A stretch of 64,000 nt of DNA from Rhizobium sp. CG5 (GTDB lineage: Bacteria; Pseudomonadota; Alphaproteobacteria; Rhizobiales; Rhizobiaceae), in the NCBI RefSeq assembly GCF_023701945.1, contig NZ_JABAEF010000006.1:124001-188000 (forward strand), written 5' to 3'. Positions 1-8,231 of this stretch are shown one piece after another. The notes below the pieces were generated by a model that saw nothing but the letters and a program-made list of their open reading frames with translations, was not told the origin of the DNA and ran no database searches. Position 1 is the first letter of the stretch; each line of letters starts with the position of its first letter. The translations under genes were made by a program, and so were the position numbers.

Positions 1-1667
1 CCGACGCCCGAAAGCACGGCCACATACTGCTTGTCGGCATGGGTGTAGGTCATGACGTTGCCGATCACGCCGGACGGCGTCTTGAAGCGATAGAGTTCCT
101 TGCCCGTCGTGGCATCGACTGCCTTCAGATACCCTTCCAGCGTCCCGTAGAAGACCACGTCGCCGGCTGTTGCCAGAGCGCCCGACCAGACGGAGAACTG
201 TTCCGGCAGCGACCACTTGATCTTGCCTTCCTTGCCGTCCCAAGCAATGAAGTTGCCCATGCCGCCATGGCTGCCTTCCGGCGGATACATCGACAGCGTT
301 GCCCCGACATAGGGCTGGCCGGCGGTATAGCTGACACGGAACGGCTCGTAGTCCATGCAGACATGGTTGGTCGGCACATAGAACAGCTCGGTCTTCGGCG
401 AATAGGCCCCGGGCTGCTGGTCCTTGCTGCCGAGCGCTGCCGGGCAGATGCCTGTCGAGTTGGTGTCCTCGCCATTCTGCTGGGTCGAATACTGCGCGAC
501 CACCTGCGGCCGGCCATATTGCTCGGACTTCGGATCCATGACCACTTCGGTCGCCCAGTTGACGGTGGGGTCGTATTTCTCGGCCACCAACAGTTCGCCG
601 GTGACGCGGTCCATCGTATAGCCGAAGCCGTTACGGTCGAAATGGGTCAGCAGCTTGCGATCCTTGCCGTCGATCTTCTGCTGCGTCAGGATCATTTCGT
701 TGACGCCGTCATAGTCCCATTCGTCATGGGGCGTCATCTGGTAGACCCACTTGGCCTCGCCGGTGTCGACATCGCGAGCCCAGATGGTCATCGACCAACG
801 GTTATCGCCAGGCCGCTGGGACGGGTTCCAGGTCGAAGGGTTGCCCGATCCGTAATACATCAGGTTTTCTTCGGCATCATAGGAATACCAGCCCCAGGTC
901 GTGCCGCCACCGATCTTCCACTGATCGCCTTCCCAGGTCGTCAGACCGGAATCCGGACCGACCGGCTTGCCGAGATGGGTGGTCTTTTCCGGATTCATCA
1001 GCGTGTCGCTGTCCGGACCCATGGAATAACCGCGCCACAGGAGTTTGCCATCGGCCATCGAATAGGCCGTGACGGAACCGCGAACCCCGAACTCGCCGCC
1101 GGAGATGCCGACGATGACCTTGTCCTTGACCGGCAGAACGGTGGCGGTATTGGTCTCGCCCTTGGCCGGATCGCCGTTCTTGACGCTCCAGATCACCTTG
1201 CCGGTCTTGGCGTCCAGCGCCACGACCGTGGTATCGGCCTGGTGCAGGAAGATCTTGTTGTCGGCATAGGCCACGCCGCGATTGACGGTATCGCAGCACA
1301 TCACCGGAATGACTTCCGAATCCTGTTTCGGCTCGTAGCGCCAGACGATCCGGCCTTCCTTGCTGAGATCCAGTGCATAGACGGTGTTGGGGAACGGCGT
1401 ATGAACATACATCATGTCACCGATCACCAGCGGCGATCCTTCGTGACCGCGCAGAACCCCGGTCGAGAAGCTCCAGGCAACCTGCAGCTTGTCGACATTG
1501 TCCTTGTTGATCTGATCCAGCTTGGAATAACGCTGGTTGGCATAGTCGCCGGTCTGGATGGCCCATTGGTTGGGGTCATCGATTTGCTTTTGCAATTCCG
1601 GATTGGCGAGGGCGACCTGCGCGCCGCCTATCGACAAGAAGGCAAGCATTGTAAGAAGTCGTTTCAT
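1..1667 (-). CDS. xoxF: Lanthanide-type PQQ methanol dehydrogenase XoxF (3' end outside window)
   Basis: Periplasmic PQQ enzyme that oxidises methanol (and often other primary alcohols) and passes electrons to a c-type cytochrome. About 555 of the usual ~600 residues are visible; the C-terminus lies beyond base 1. Residues 1-21 form a signal peptide ending in ALA. The vicinal disulfide CC is at residues 124-125. The metal-ligand region GGEFG has Glu192 and GSGNPSTWN has Asn276. The catalytic motif is DEWDYD: Asp318 is the catalytic base, and Asp320 (bases 708-710) is the extra carboxylate that marks lanthanide-dependent XoxF; calcium-type MxaF has Ala there (DFAG). It is last in the minus-strand run formaldehyde dehydrogenase, fghA, cytochrome c, xoxF. 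The ATG at 1667 is preceded by a GGGAGGAT ribosome site. The family call is certain; the physiological substrate is inferred. Confidence 0.95.
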   Translation of the reverse strand, partial: MKRLLTMLAFLSIGGAQVALANPELQKQIDDPNQWAIQTGDYANQRYSKLDQINKDNVDKLQVAWSFSTGVLRGHEGSPLVIGDMMYVHTPFPNTVYALDLSKEGRIVWRYEPKQDSEVIPVMCCDTVNRGVAYADNKIFLHQADTTVVALDAKTGKVIWSVKNGDPAKGETNTATVLPVKDKVIVGISGGEFGVRGSVTAYSMADGKLLWRGYSMGPDSDTLMNPEKTTHLGKPVGPDSGLTTWEGDQWKIGGGTTWGWYSYDAEENLMYYGSGNPSTWNPSQRPGDNRWSMTIWARDVDTGEAKWVYQMTPHDEWDYDGVNEMILTQQKIDGKDRKLLTHFDRNGFGYTMDRVTGELLVAEKYDPTVNWATEVVMDPKSEQYGRPQVVAQYSTQQNGEDTNSTGICPAALGSKDQQPGAYSPKTELFYVPTNHVCMDYEPFRVSYTAGQPYVGATLSMYPPEGSHGGMGNFIAWDGKEGKIKWSLPEQFSVWSGALATAGDVVFYGTLEGYLKAVDATTGKELYRFKTPSGVIGNVMTYTHADKQYVAVLSGV

Positions 1668-1847
1668 TTCATCCTCCCGTTGAGTGGTACCGATAAGGGC
1701 CTTCACCCTCCTCGCCCCGGGAAAACCTTGCGGTCTCCTCTTCCCCGGCATCGGCTCGCGAATTCACTATCCCCCATGGCCTCGGCAACCATTCCTCCGC
1801 TGCCGCGGCCGCTTTCTCCTGCTCGTCTCTGCCCTCCTCCTTGGTTT

Positions 1848-2261
1848 TTAAGGAAACGTCGCCAGATATGCGATCAGGTCGGCCCGTTCCTGATCCTTGC
1901 GCAATCCCGCAAAGGCCATCTTGGTACCGGGCAGGAACTCTTTCGGGCTGGTCACGAAGGCGCCGATCTTGTCCGGCGTCCAGACCAGCCCCGCCTCGGC
2001 CTGCTTGCTCATGGCCGCGGAATAGGCAAATCCCTCGCTCTTGCCGGCCGGCCGGCCAACGACGCCGGTCAGAACCGGGCCGACCTTGGCTTTGGCTTCC
2101 GGACCGATCGCGTGGCAGGCCTGACATTTGCGAAAGACCTTTTCGCCCGCCGCCGCATCGCCTGCTGCAGGGTCCATGGCATGGACCGGCGCAAAACCGC
2201 CGCAGAGCGCGCCACCCAACAGAACGGCAACCGTCAGCAAAGTATCCAGTCTCAAGGCCAT
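1848..2261 (-). CDS. Periplasmic class I cytochrome c, probable XoxF electron acceptor
   Basis: A 137-residue c-type cytochrome with an N-terminal signal peptide (about residues 1-28, ending VHA). It has one haem-binding CQACH (Cys46, Cys49, His50) and a probable axial Met115 in GTKMAF. Length and motif order fit small soluble class I cytochromes of the c550/c2 type. The gene lies between fghA and xoxF, 13 bases after fghA and 180 bases before xoxF, so it is the likely electron acceptor of XoxF (XoxG role). That role is inferred from position. The fold resembles mitochondrial-type cytochrome c more than the larger cytochrome cL of classical methylotrophs. Confidence 0.88.
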   Translation of the reverse strand: MALRLDTLLTVAVLLGGALCGGFAPVHAMDPAAGDAAAGEKVFRKCQACHAIGPEAKAKVGPVLTGVVGRPAGKSEGFAYSAAMSKQAEAGLVWTPDKIGAFVTSPKEFLPGTKMAFAGLRKDQERADLIAYLATFP

Positions 2262-2274
2262 GCGTTCCTCTCCC

Positions 2275-3111
2275 TCAGGCAGCGTTCAGCCGCTCTGCAT
2301 GCCAGCGCACGTGGTCTTCGCCGAAGCTCGCCACGAAGTAATAGCTATGATCGTATCCCGCCTGCATGCGCAGCACGCCGGCCTGTCGCCGCTCGGCCAG
2401 CAGCCGTGCCATGGATTCGGGCTGCAATTGCCCTAGGAACTGGTCCGTCACGCCCTGGTCGATCAGGATATCACCCGGCCAGCCGAGTTCGCTCAGCAGC
2501 AGGCAGGCGTCATAATGGACCCAATGGGCCTCGTCCTCGCCGAGATAGGCGGAAAACTGCTTGCGCCCCCAGTCCGATCGGGTCGGATTGACGATGGGCG
2601 CAAAGGCCGAAACCGAGCGGAACAGCTGCGGATTGCGAAAGGCGATCGTCAGTGCTCCATGGCCGCCCATCGAATGGCCGGTAATGCCGTTGACCCCGTT
2701 CAACGGCAAGTGCTTTTCCAGCAGGGCCGGCAGTTCGGTGACGATATAATCGTACATGCGGTAGTGCCGCGACCAGGGTTTCTGCGTCGCGTTGACATAG
2801 AAGCCTGCGCCCTGCCCCAGATCATAGGCCTGATCGTCGGCCACGCCTTCGCCGCGCGGCGAGGTGTCGGGGAAAACCAGCGCCAGCCCCTGCTCGGCCG
2901 CATGCCGCTGCAGGCCCGCCTTGGTCATGGCATTCTCATGGGTGCAGGTCAGCCCCGAGAGATACCACAGCAGCGGCACCGGACGGGTCCGCGCCTGCGG
3001 CGGCAAAAAGAGGCCGAATGTCATCTCGACACCGCAAACCTCCGACGCATGCCGGTAAACCGACTGCGTGCCGCCGAAACACTGGTTTTGCGAGACGAGT
3101 TCCATTGTCAT
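2275..3111 (-). CDS. fghA: S-formylglutathione hydrolase
   Basis: Cytosolic serine hydrolase (esterase D family, 278 residues) that splits S-formylglutathione to formate and glutathione, the second step of glutathione-dependent formaldehyde oxidation. The nucleophile is Ser147 in GHSMGG, and the likely triad partners are Asp223 (VTDQF) and His255 (DHSYYF). The LSGLTCTHEN segment near residue 51 is the usual family signature. The start follows the stop of the upstream alcohol dehydrogenase by two bases, consistent with translational coupling. An in-frame ATG two codons later (3105) is an equally possible start. Length is normal for the family. Confidence 0.94.
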   Translation of the reverse strand: MTMELVSQNQCFGGTQSVYRHASEVCGVEMTFGLFLPPQARTRPVPLLWYLSGLTCTHENAMTKAGLQRHAAEQGLALVFPDTSPRGEGVADDQAYDLGQGAGFYVNATQKPWSRHYRMYDYIVTELPALLEKHLPLNGVNGITGHSMGGHGALTIAFRNPQLFRSVSAFAPIVNPTRSDWGRKQFSAYLGEDEAHWVHYDACLLLSELGWPGDILIDQGVTDQFLGQLQPESMARLLAERRQAGVLRMQAGYDHSYYFVASFGEDHVRWHAERLNAA

Positions 3112-3113
3112 GC

Positions 3114-4241
3114 TCAATAGATCACGACGCCGCGGATGCTTTCGCCCTTGTGCATCATGTCGAAACCCTTGTTGATATCCTCGAGCGGCATGGTGTGGGT
3201 GATCATCGGGTCGATCTGGATCTTGCCCTGCATATACCAGTCGACGATCTTCGGCACGTCGGTGCGGCCGCGCGCGCCACCGAAGGCCGTGCCCATCCAG
3301 TTGCGTCCGGTGACCAGCTGGAACGGACGCGTCGAGATTTCCTGGCCGGCGCCGGCAACGCCAATGATCACCGACTTGCCCCAGCCGCGATGCGAGGCTT
3401 CCAGCGCCTGGCGCATGACCTTGGTATTGCCGGTGCAGTCGAAGGTATAGTCGGCGCCGCCGATCAGGTCGCCATTGCGCTTGGTCAGGTTGACCAGATA
3501 GGGCACGATGTCGTCGCCGACTTCCTTCGGATTGACGAAATGCGTCATGCCGAATTTTTCGCCCCATTCCTTGCGGTCATTGTTGATGTCGACGCCTATG
3601 ATCATGTCGGCACCGGCAAGGCGAAGCCCCTGCAGCACGTTCAGCCCGATGCCGCCGAGCCCGAAGACGATGGCCGTGGCGCCGATCTCGACCTTGGCGG
3701 TGTTGATGACAGCGCCGATGCCGGTCGTCACGCCGCAGCCGATATAGCAGATCTTGTCGAACGGGGCGTCGGGGTTGACCTTGGCGACCGCGATCTCCGG
3801 CAGCACCGTGAAATTCGAAAAGGTCGAGCAGCCCATGTAATGGTGGATCTTGTCCTTACCGATCGAGAACCGCGACGTGCCGTCCGGCATCAGGCCCTGG
3901 CCTTGCGTCGAGCGGATGGCGGTGCAGAGATTGGTCTTGCGGCTGAGGCACGAATAACATTCGCGGCATTCGGGCGTATAGAGCGGGATGACATGGTCGC
4001 CCTTCTTCACCGAGGTCACGCCGGGGCCGACATCGACGACGATGCCGGCGCCCTCATGGCCGAGAATGGCCGGGAACAGGCCTTCGGGGTCGGCACCCGA
4101 CAGGGTGAAATCATCGGTATGGCAGATACCGGTCGCCTTGACCTCGATCAGCACCTCGCCGGCGCGTGGGCCTTCGAGCTCGACTTCGGTAACAACAAGG
4201 GGTTTTCCGGCTTGAACCGCCAGAGCCGCGCGTGTGCGCAT
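3114..4241 (-). CDS. frmA: S-(hydroxymethyl)glutathione dehydrogenase / class III alcohol dehydrogenase
   Basis: Zinc- and NAD-dependent class III alcohol dehydrogenase (375 residues) that oxidises S-hydroxymethylglutathione, formed from formaldehyde, to S-formylglutathione. Visible motifs are catalytic-zinc ligands Cys40 (GICHTDD) and His62 (GHEGAG), the structural-zinc cysteines 92, 95, 98 and 106 (ECRECYSC...C), and a Rossmann GLGGIGLN near residue 195. It is the first gene of the minus-strand C1 operon leading to fghA, cytochrome c and xoxF. The methanol product formaldehyde is therefore made and cleared by one transcription unit. The divergent neighbour starts at 4413, leaving about 170 bases of shared upstream region. 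Confidence 0.95.
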   Translation of the reverse strand: MRTRAALAVQAGKPLVVTEVELEGPRAGEVLIEVKATGICHTDDFTLSGADPEGLFPAILGHEGAGIVVDVGPGVTSVKKGDHVIPLYTPECRECYSCLSRKTNLCTAIRSTQGQGLMPDGTSRFSIGKDKIHHYMGCSTFSNFTVLPEIAVAKVNPDAPFDKICYIGCGVTTGIGAVINTAKVEIGATAIVFGLGGIGLNVLQGLRLAGADMIIGVDINNDRKEWGEKFGMTHFVNPKEVGDDIVPYLVNLTKRNGDLIGGADYTFDCTGNTKVMRQALEASHRGWGKSVIIGVAGAGQEISTRPFQLVTGRNWMGTAFGGARGRTDVPKIVDWYMQGKIQIDPMITHTMPLEDINKGFDMMHKGESIRGVVIY

Positions 4242-4412
4242 GAAATGCCTCCCGGTGACTTTAAGATCTCTATCGACCGCCTGTTGCGGCCTTGTCTGCA
4301 GATTACAGACCGGCCAAGCGCAAACACAATTGCGACCTTAGTGTGTAAATCGGCACCTTTGGTATCGCCCCTCGCCCGCCTATACTGAGCATCGATCGAA
4401 CACGGAGACACG
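4242..4412. promoter_or_regulatory. Divergent upstream region of the XoxF operon and a secreted unknown protein
   Basis: 171 bases between two divergent starts. CTATACTGA at 4380-4388 gives a TATACT -10-like box 26 bases before the plus-strand start. The same nine bases recur at 6219-6227 upstream of the SoxYZ-like gene, so a shared promoter type is possible. No clear -35 or operator was recognised. The call rests on position plus this one shared motif. Confidence 0.4.
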
Positions 4413-5045
4413 ATGATGAGAGCCGCCGGTCATTCCCTTGGGTATTCCTTTGGTCCGGCACTCGGCCTGGCCCTTTGCCTGACGCTTGCGCCCGGCAAAA
4501 CAGGGGCTGCGGACTTTTCCGACCCCGACTGGCCGTGCATCCAGCGCAAAGTCGAGAACCTCTCGGCGAGCCTGATGTGGCCGGAACCCGTGACCCGCAT
4601 GCCGTTGTCGCCCGCCGCCACCGATCTGGTGGCCAAGCTGTCGCTTCGCCGCGTGACGTTGAAAGAGGCCGAAGCCGAAGTCGGCGCCTTCGTCGACAAG
4701 CAAGGCCCGGTCGATGGCCAAATGCTCGGCAATATCTTCTATGGTGTGTTCGAGGCGATTGCCGGCAATCGGCAAAGGCTGATCTCAGGCATTGCCCGCT
4801 ATTCCCGCAGCCAGATCGCGCTGTCCTCGCGGATCGACGGAAGCCGGGTCGAAATGGCGAAACTGTCCGGCGAGACGCAACCGGATTTCGACCGCATCGA
4901 CAGACTGGAGGAACAGATCGACTGGGACGAACGCATCTACCGCGATCGCTCGCAGGCGCTCACCTATGTCTGCGAAACGCCGGTGCTTCTGGAAAAGCGC
5001 GCCTATGCGATCGCCCAGATCCTGCTGAAACACATGCCGAAATGA
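4413..5045 (+). CDS. Secreted protein of unknown function beside xoxF
   Basis: A 210-residue protein with a probable signal peptide (about residues 1-32, hydrophobic core GPALGLALCLTLA, then TGAA). The mature part is mostly helical and charged, with a Cys in DWPC near residue 42 and another in YVCETP near 190, which could form one disulfide. Residues 125-180 (ending RLEEQIDWDERIYRDR) look amphipathic or coiled-coil. I do not recognise the family. It is divergent from the XoxF operon and convergent with the zinc metallohydrolase (10 bases between stops), which suggests a periplasmic accessory role in alcohol oxidation; this is inference only. Confidence 0.75.
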   Translation: MMRAAGHSLGYSFGPALGLALCLTLAPGKTGAADFSDPDWPCIQRKVENLSASLMWPEPVTRMPLSPAATDLVAKLSLRRVTLKEAEAEVGAFVDKQGPVDGQMLGNIFYGVFEAIAGNRQRLISGIARYSRSQIALSSRIDGSRVEMAKLSGETQPDFDRIDRLEEQIDWDERIYRDRSQALTYVCETPVLLEKRAYAIAQILLKHMPK

Positions 5046-5055
5046 GCGCCGCCTC

Positions 5056-6120
5056 TCAAGGATCCCATTCGAGTTCCGTATAGGCGACGGTGGCATTGCG
5101 CGGGTTGAACAGGTCGAACAGTTGCCAATGGCCGGCTTCGCTCCGGCCGATGGTCTCGGTGGCCACCCCCAGTGCCAGTCCGTCGTCGATCGCCTTTCGC
5201 GCGTCGGTCTCCAGCACGCCGAGATAGCGCTCCAGCGGCGCGGCTGCCTGCGGCCAGTCGAGCAGCGGCCCGCCGTGACCGGGCACGACATGCCGGGCCG
5301 GCAGGCCCTTCATCTGCGCCAGAACGGTTTGCCAACCGCGCAGCGACCCGTCAAGCGCCGGGATATACTCGTCAAACAGCAGGTCACCCGCAAAGAGGAT
5401 TCCGGACCTCCGGTCGAGCACCGTCAGATCGGAAGCGCTATGGGCGGTTTGCCAGGCCTTGAGATCCAGGATCCGTCCACCAAGATCGATTGCCTCCTCC
5501 TGCACCACCACCCGATCCGGCACGGGGACGCGGCTGCCGAGGAAGGCCGCGCCGCCGATCAGCCGGGAGAAACTCGCCTGGTAGCTCTCGGCGCGATCCA
5601 GAAGAGCGCGCGGCAGGTTGGCCTGGCCGAGGATCGTGGCGCCTGCCTCTTTCAGCGGACCTGCGCCGAAAACATGATCGGGATGCATGTGGGTGAGGAT
5701 CAGGTGAGAAATCGGCAGGGCACTGCGCTCGCGGATCGCCAGATAGAGCTCTTCGCCGACCTGGCGTGAGCCACCGGCATCGATCACCGCGATGCTGCCC
5801 GATCCAATGACAAAAGCAATGTTGGCGACGTCGCCGGCATTGGCCGGATCCGGCTCCGCCACGACGCCGCGATGCACGAAGACGCCGGGTGCCGCCTCGC
5901 TGAAGACAAGCGTCGAGGGCCTTCGCGGCGCGCAGAACGGCAGATCCTCCCTGGTTCCATCCGCCGGCTGGCGCGCGACGAGACGCACCGCCTGCTCGCA
6001 GGAGGCTTTCGTCGCGGCCGCAAAACCCGGCAGCAGCGCCGTCCGGCAGGTCTCACCGGCCGCGCCCGCATCCGGGCTGCCGACAGCGATCAGGCACATG
6101 GTCACGAATGCTTCGAACAT
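5056..6120 (-). CDS. Quinoprotein relay system zinc metallohydrolase (type 2), MBL fold
   Basis: A 354-residue metallo-beta-lactamase-fold protein with an N-terminal signal (MFEAFVTMCLIAVG...AGA), so probably periplasmic. The zinc site is clear: HMHPDH in the centre (LTHMHPDHVFGAG), a following His in TAHSASD, Asp in FAGDLLF and His in VPGHGGP. Similar proteins are found beside PQQ dehydrogenases and a SoxYZ-like carrier and are named quinoprotein relay system zinc metallohydrolases; their substrate is unknown. The start at 6120 was chosen for the GGGGAGGG ribosome site just upstream. The longer frame to 6450 would run into the divergent SoxYZ-like gene. Confidence 0.85.
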   Translation of the reverse strand: MFEAFVTMCLIAVGSPDAGAAGETCRTALLPGFAAATKASCEQAVRLVARQPADGTREDLPFCAPRRPSTLVFSEAAPGVFVHRGVVAEPDPANAGDVANIAFVIGSGSIAVIDAGGSRQVGEELYLAIRERSALPISHLILTHMHPDHVFGAGPLKEAGATILGQANLPRALLDRAESYQASFSRLIGGAAFLGSRVPVPDRVVVQEEAIDLGGRILDLKAWQTAHSASDLTVLDRRSGILFAGDLLFDEYIPALDGSLRGWQTVLAQMKGLPARHVVPGHGGPLLDWPQAAAPLERYLGVLETDARKAIDDGLALGVATETIGRSEAGHWQLFDLFNPRNATVAYTELEWDP

Positions 6121-6280
6121 GGCCGCCCTCCCCTCGCCTGCGCCGGCAGAACCTGCGTCCGCCGAAGTGCACCGGCAACCCATCCGAAAGGCTCGGTTCT
6201 GCGACAGGTTATTTCGGTCTATACTGATATTTGGCTCGACCCGCTGTCGTGCGCTGTCCTTGAAACGGGGACCTTGAACC
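6121..6280. promoter_or_regulatory. Divergent promoter region, metallohydrolase / SoxYZ-like carrier
   Basis: 160 bases between two divergent starts. It contains CTATACTGA at 6219-6227, identical to the nonamer at 4380-4388 before the other plus-strand gene of the cluster. TATACT would act as a -10 box for the SoxYZ-like gene, although the distance to its ATG (about 56 bases) implies a longer leader. No operator could be assigned. Confidence 0.4.
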
Positions 6281-7093
6281 ATGCGACTGATGCTAACAGC
6301 GATGTCCGTCATGCTGGCGGCAGGCCTTGCCGCCGCGCAGCAGGATACCGCCGACAATCCGCTGGTCGAAGGACCGACCTGGAGCGCGCTGAAGGAGGAT
6401 ATCGTCGGCACGACGGACCTTCGCGATGGCGCCGCCCTGTTTACCCTCACCGCCCCCTATCGCGCCAACGATGCCGCGACGGTTCCGGTCACGATCGAGC
6501 AGACGGATTTGACCGGCGGGCCGATTCGGTCGTTGAAACTGGTGATCGATGAGAACCCTTCGCCGCTGGCCGCCGAAATCCGCTTCGGCCCGGCGATGAC
6601 GCCGCTGAAATTCGAGACCCGGGTTCGGGTCAACCAGTATTCCAATATCCGGGCGATTGCCGAGACACCGCAAGGCAGCTTCATGACCGGTCGTTTCGTC
6701 AAGGCCTCCGGCGGCTGCTCGGCGCCGGCCACCAAGGATCCGGCGGCGGCCCTCAACGGCATGGGTGAAATGCGGCTGAAACTGTTCGACGGCACGGCGG
6801 CGATGTCAAATACCCGTCGTGAGGCGCAGATCATGATCCGCCATCCGAATTATTCCGGCCTGCAGCGCGACCAGATCACGCAATTGTTCATCGGCGCCCA
6901 TTTCATCACCAAACTGGAAGTCAAACAGGGGGACGATCTGCTGTTTGCGCTGGACGGTGGAATTTCGGTCAGCGAGAACCCGGTGTTCCGCTTCAGCTAT
7001 ATCGACAACGGCGCGCCCGAGCTCACCATCCATGCCGTCGACACCGACGGCAACGCCTTCGATCAAATCCTGCCGAAGATGCCACCGGCCTGA
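6281..7093 (+). CDS. Quinoprotein dehydrogenase-associated SoxYZ-like carrier
   Basis: A 270-residue exported protein (signal residues 1-19, AAGLAAAQ) that fuses a SoxY-like and a SoxZ-like domain. The SoxY-like half (about 35-150) ends in KASGGCSAP, where the single Cys corresponds to the carrier cysteine of SoxY. The SoxZ-like half (about 170-265) has MIRHPNYSG, then VKQGDDLLFALDGGISVSENP and FRFSY. In SoxYZ the cysteine carries sulfur intermediates. Fused versions next to PQQ dehydrogenases are known, but what they carry is not established. It is divergent from the zinc metallohydrolase, its usual partner. Confidence 0.88.
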   Translation: MRLMLTAMSVMLAAGLAAAQQDTADNPLVEGPTWSALKEDIVGTTDLRDGAALFTLTAPYRANDAATVPVTIEQTDLTGGPIRSLKLVIDENPSPLAAEIRFGPAMTPLKFETRVRVNQYSNIRAIAETPQGSFMTGRFVKASGGCSAPATKDPAAALNGMGEMRLKLFDGTAAMSNTRREAQIMIRHPNYSGLQRDQITQLFIGAHFITKLEVKQGDDLLFALDGGISVSENPVFRFSYIDNGAPELTIHAVDTDGNAFDQILPKMPPA

Positions 7094-7101
7094 AAACACT
7101 T

Positions 7102-7458
7102 TTAAAAGCACAGGATTTCCGCTTCCGCCTGGGCGCGGCGAAGATCGGCCACCATGGTGCGCGGCACGACGGCCGATTTGAACATCGCGGTCTGTTCGCC
7201 TCCGGCCTGCTGCAGCGACAGAACGGTCTCGGCCTCGATATATTTATCGTAAGGCAGGATCGAGGCGATCACGTCGATCGAACAGGAACATTGGCGCAGC
7301 GCCGTGCGGCTCTGGCCATTGGCCGCCATGCAGCCGAACACATAATCGGCCCTCGCCTCTGTCGGATAGTCGTTGAGGCGATCGGACATGCTCTGGCCGC
7401 CGGCCGGCAGGGCCGCGGCCAGCACGACCACCAGTGCGGCGAGCGGCGCGCGCATCAT
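7102..7458 (-). CDS. Small secreted cysteine-containing protein, function unknown
   Basis: 118 residues with a signal peptide (MMRAPLAALVVVLAAALPAGG) and a short mature domain. Cysteines occur in VFGCMAANG, in RQCSCS and at the C-terminal ILCF, enough for two disulfides. I recognise no family. Its ATG overlaps the stop of the 223-residue gene upstream by four bases, so the two are probably translated together and used in the same compartment. It is the last gene of the minus-strand regulator/sensor operon. Confidence 0.75.
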   Translation of the reverse strand: MMRAPLAALVVVLAAALPAGGQSMSDRLNDYPTEARADYVFGCMAANGQSRTALRQCSCSIDVIASILPYDKYIEAETVLSLQQAGGEQTAMFKSAVVPRTMVADLRRAQAEAEILCF

Positions 7459-8126
7459 GGCTGTGCCTCCGCGGTTTTGAACGTGATGGCGTTGGAATAG
7501 CCGACGGCAGCGCCCGGGGCTGCGGGAACGGTGGCGACCAGCGAATAGTACAAGCCGGGAATGTCTTCCGATATGGTCACGGCCAGCGCCAGTTCGGCAA
7601 ACCGCCCCATCCGGTCGCGCGCCTTGTCGTTGGTGAACGGCCGGATCGTCACCTCCCGCGCCTTGATCTCGCGGTTTTGATAATGGAGCGACACCGGCAC
7701 GATCTGCGCGTCGCGCAGCAGGGCATCCTTGATGCGGTTGCGCAAATAGAAAGGGCTGCCGCCCGATTGCGCGGCGATATCGCCCAGGGCACTTTCGAGG
7801 AAATACATGATGACCGGATTGCCGACCGAAACGGGGTAGCTGCCAAGCCCGCGGGACTTTGTGCCCTGGTAGAGCGTCAGGGCGACATTGTCGTCCGGTT
7901 TGATCGTCAGGCCGATGCGGAAACTGCCGTCCAACTGTTCCTGACCGACGCCGGAGATGACTCTATCATAGACGAGCGTGCTCCGATCGGCGTCCTGGCT
8001 CGGCGCCGCTTCCAGTCCCTTCAGCGCCGTCGAGGGAAAGAGCATGTCATAGGTGCCGGTTCCGGCAGCAGACAGTGGCCCATGACCGATCCCGAGCAGC
8101 ACCAGGGCAAGCAGAACAACGCGCAT
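7455..8126 (-). CDS. Secreted protein of unknown function in the alcohol-oxidation cluster
   Basis: 223 residues with a signal peptide (MRVVLLALVLLGIGHGPLSAAG). The mature part looks beta-rich and has no cysteine, zinc or haem motif that I can see. I do not recognise the family. It lies downstream of the hybrid histidine kinase (105-base gap) and overlaps the following small secreted protein by four bases. It may be a periplasmic partner of the quinoprotein system or a ligand-sensing accessory of the kinase; both are guesses from position. Confidence 0.75.
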   Translation of the reverse strand: MRVVLLALVLLGIGHGPLSAAGTGTYDMLFPSTALKGLEAAPSQDADRSTLVYDRVISGVGQEQLDGSFRIGLTIKPDDNVALTLYQGTKSRGLGSYPVSVGNPVIMYFLESALGDIAAQSGGSPFYLRNRIKDALLRDAQIVPVSLHYQNREIKAREVTIRPFTNDKARDRMGRFAELALAVTISEDIPGLYYSLVATVPAAPGAAVGYSNAITFKTAEAQP

Positions 8127-8231
8127 GAAAGACCCTCCCGTTGCGGACCTGTTTTTCAGGTCCCCGTTTGTTGGCGATCAGCCTATCGACAGCTGCGGCC
8201 ATGTCATCGGAGACCTTGGTCTGTGTTTGTT

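Noticed and set aside
39..2591. 850-codon plus-strand open frame
   Set aside because: It is antisense to xoxF and the cytochrome gene, contains no recognisable domain, and arises from GC-rich codon bias.
3018..4388. 456-codon plus-strand frame
   Set aside because: Shadow of the class III alcohol dehydrogenase, whose zinc and nucleotide motifs are intact on the other strand.
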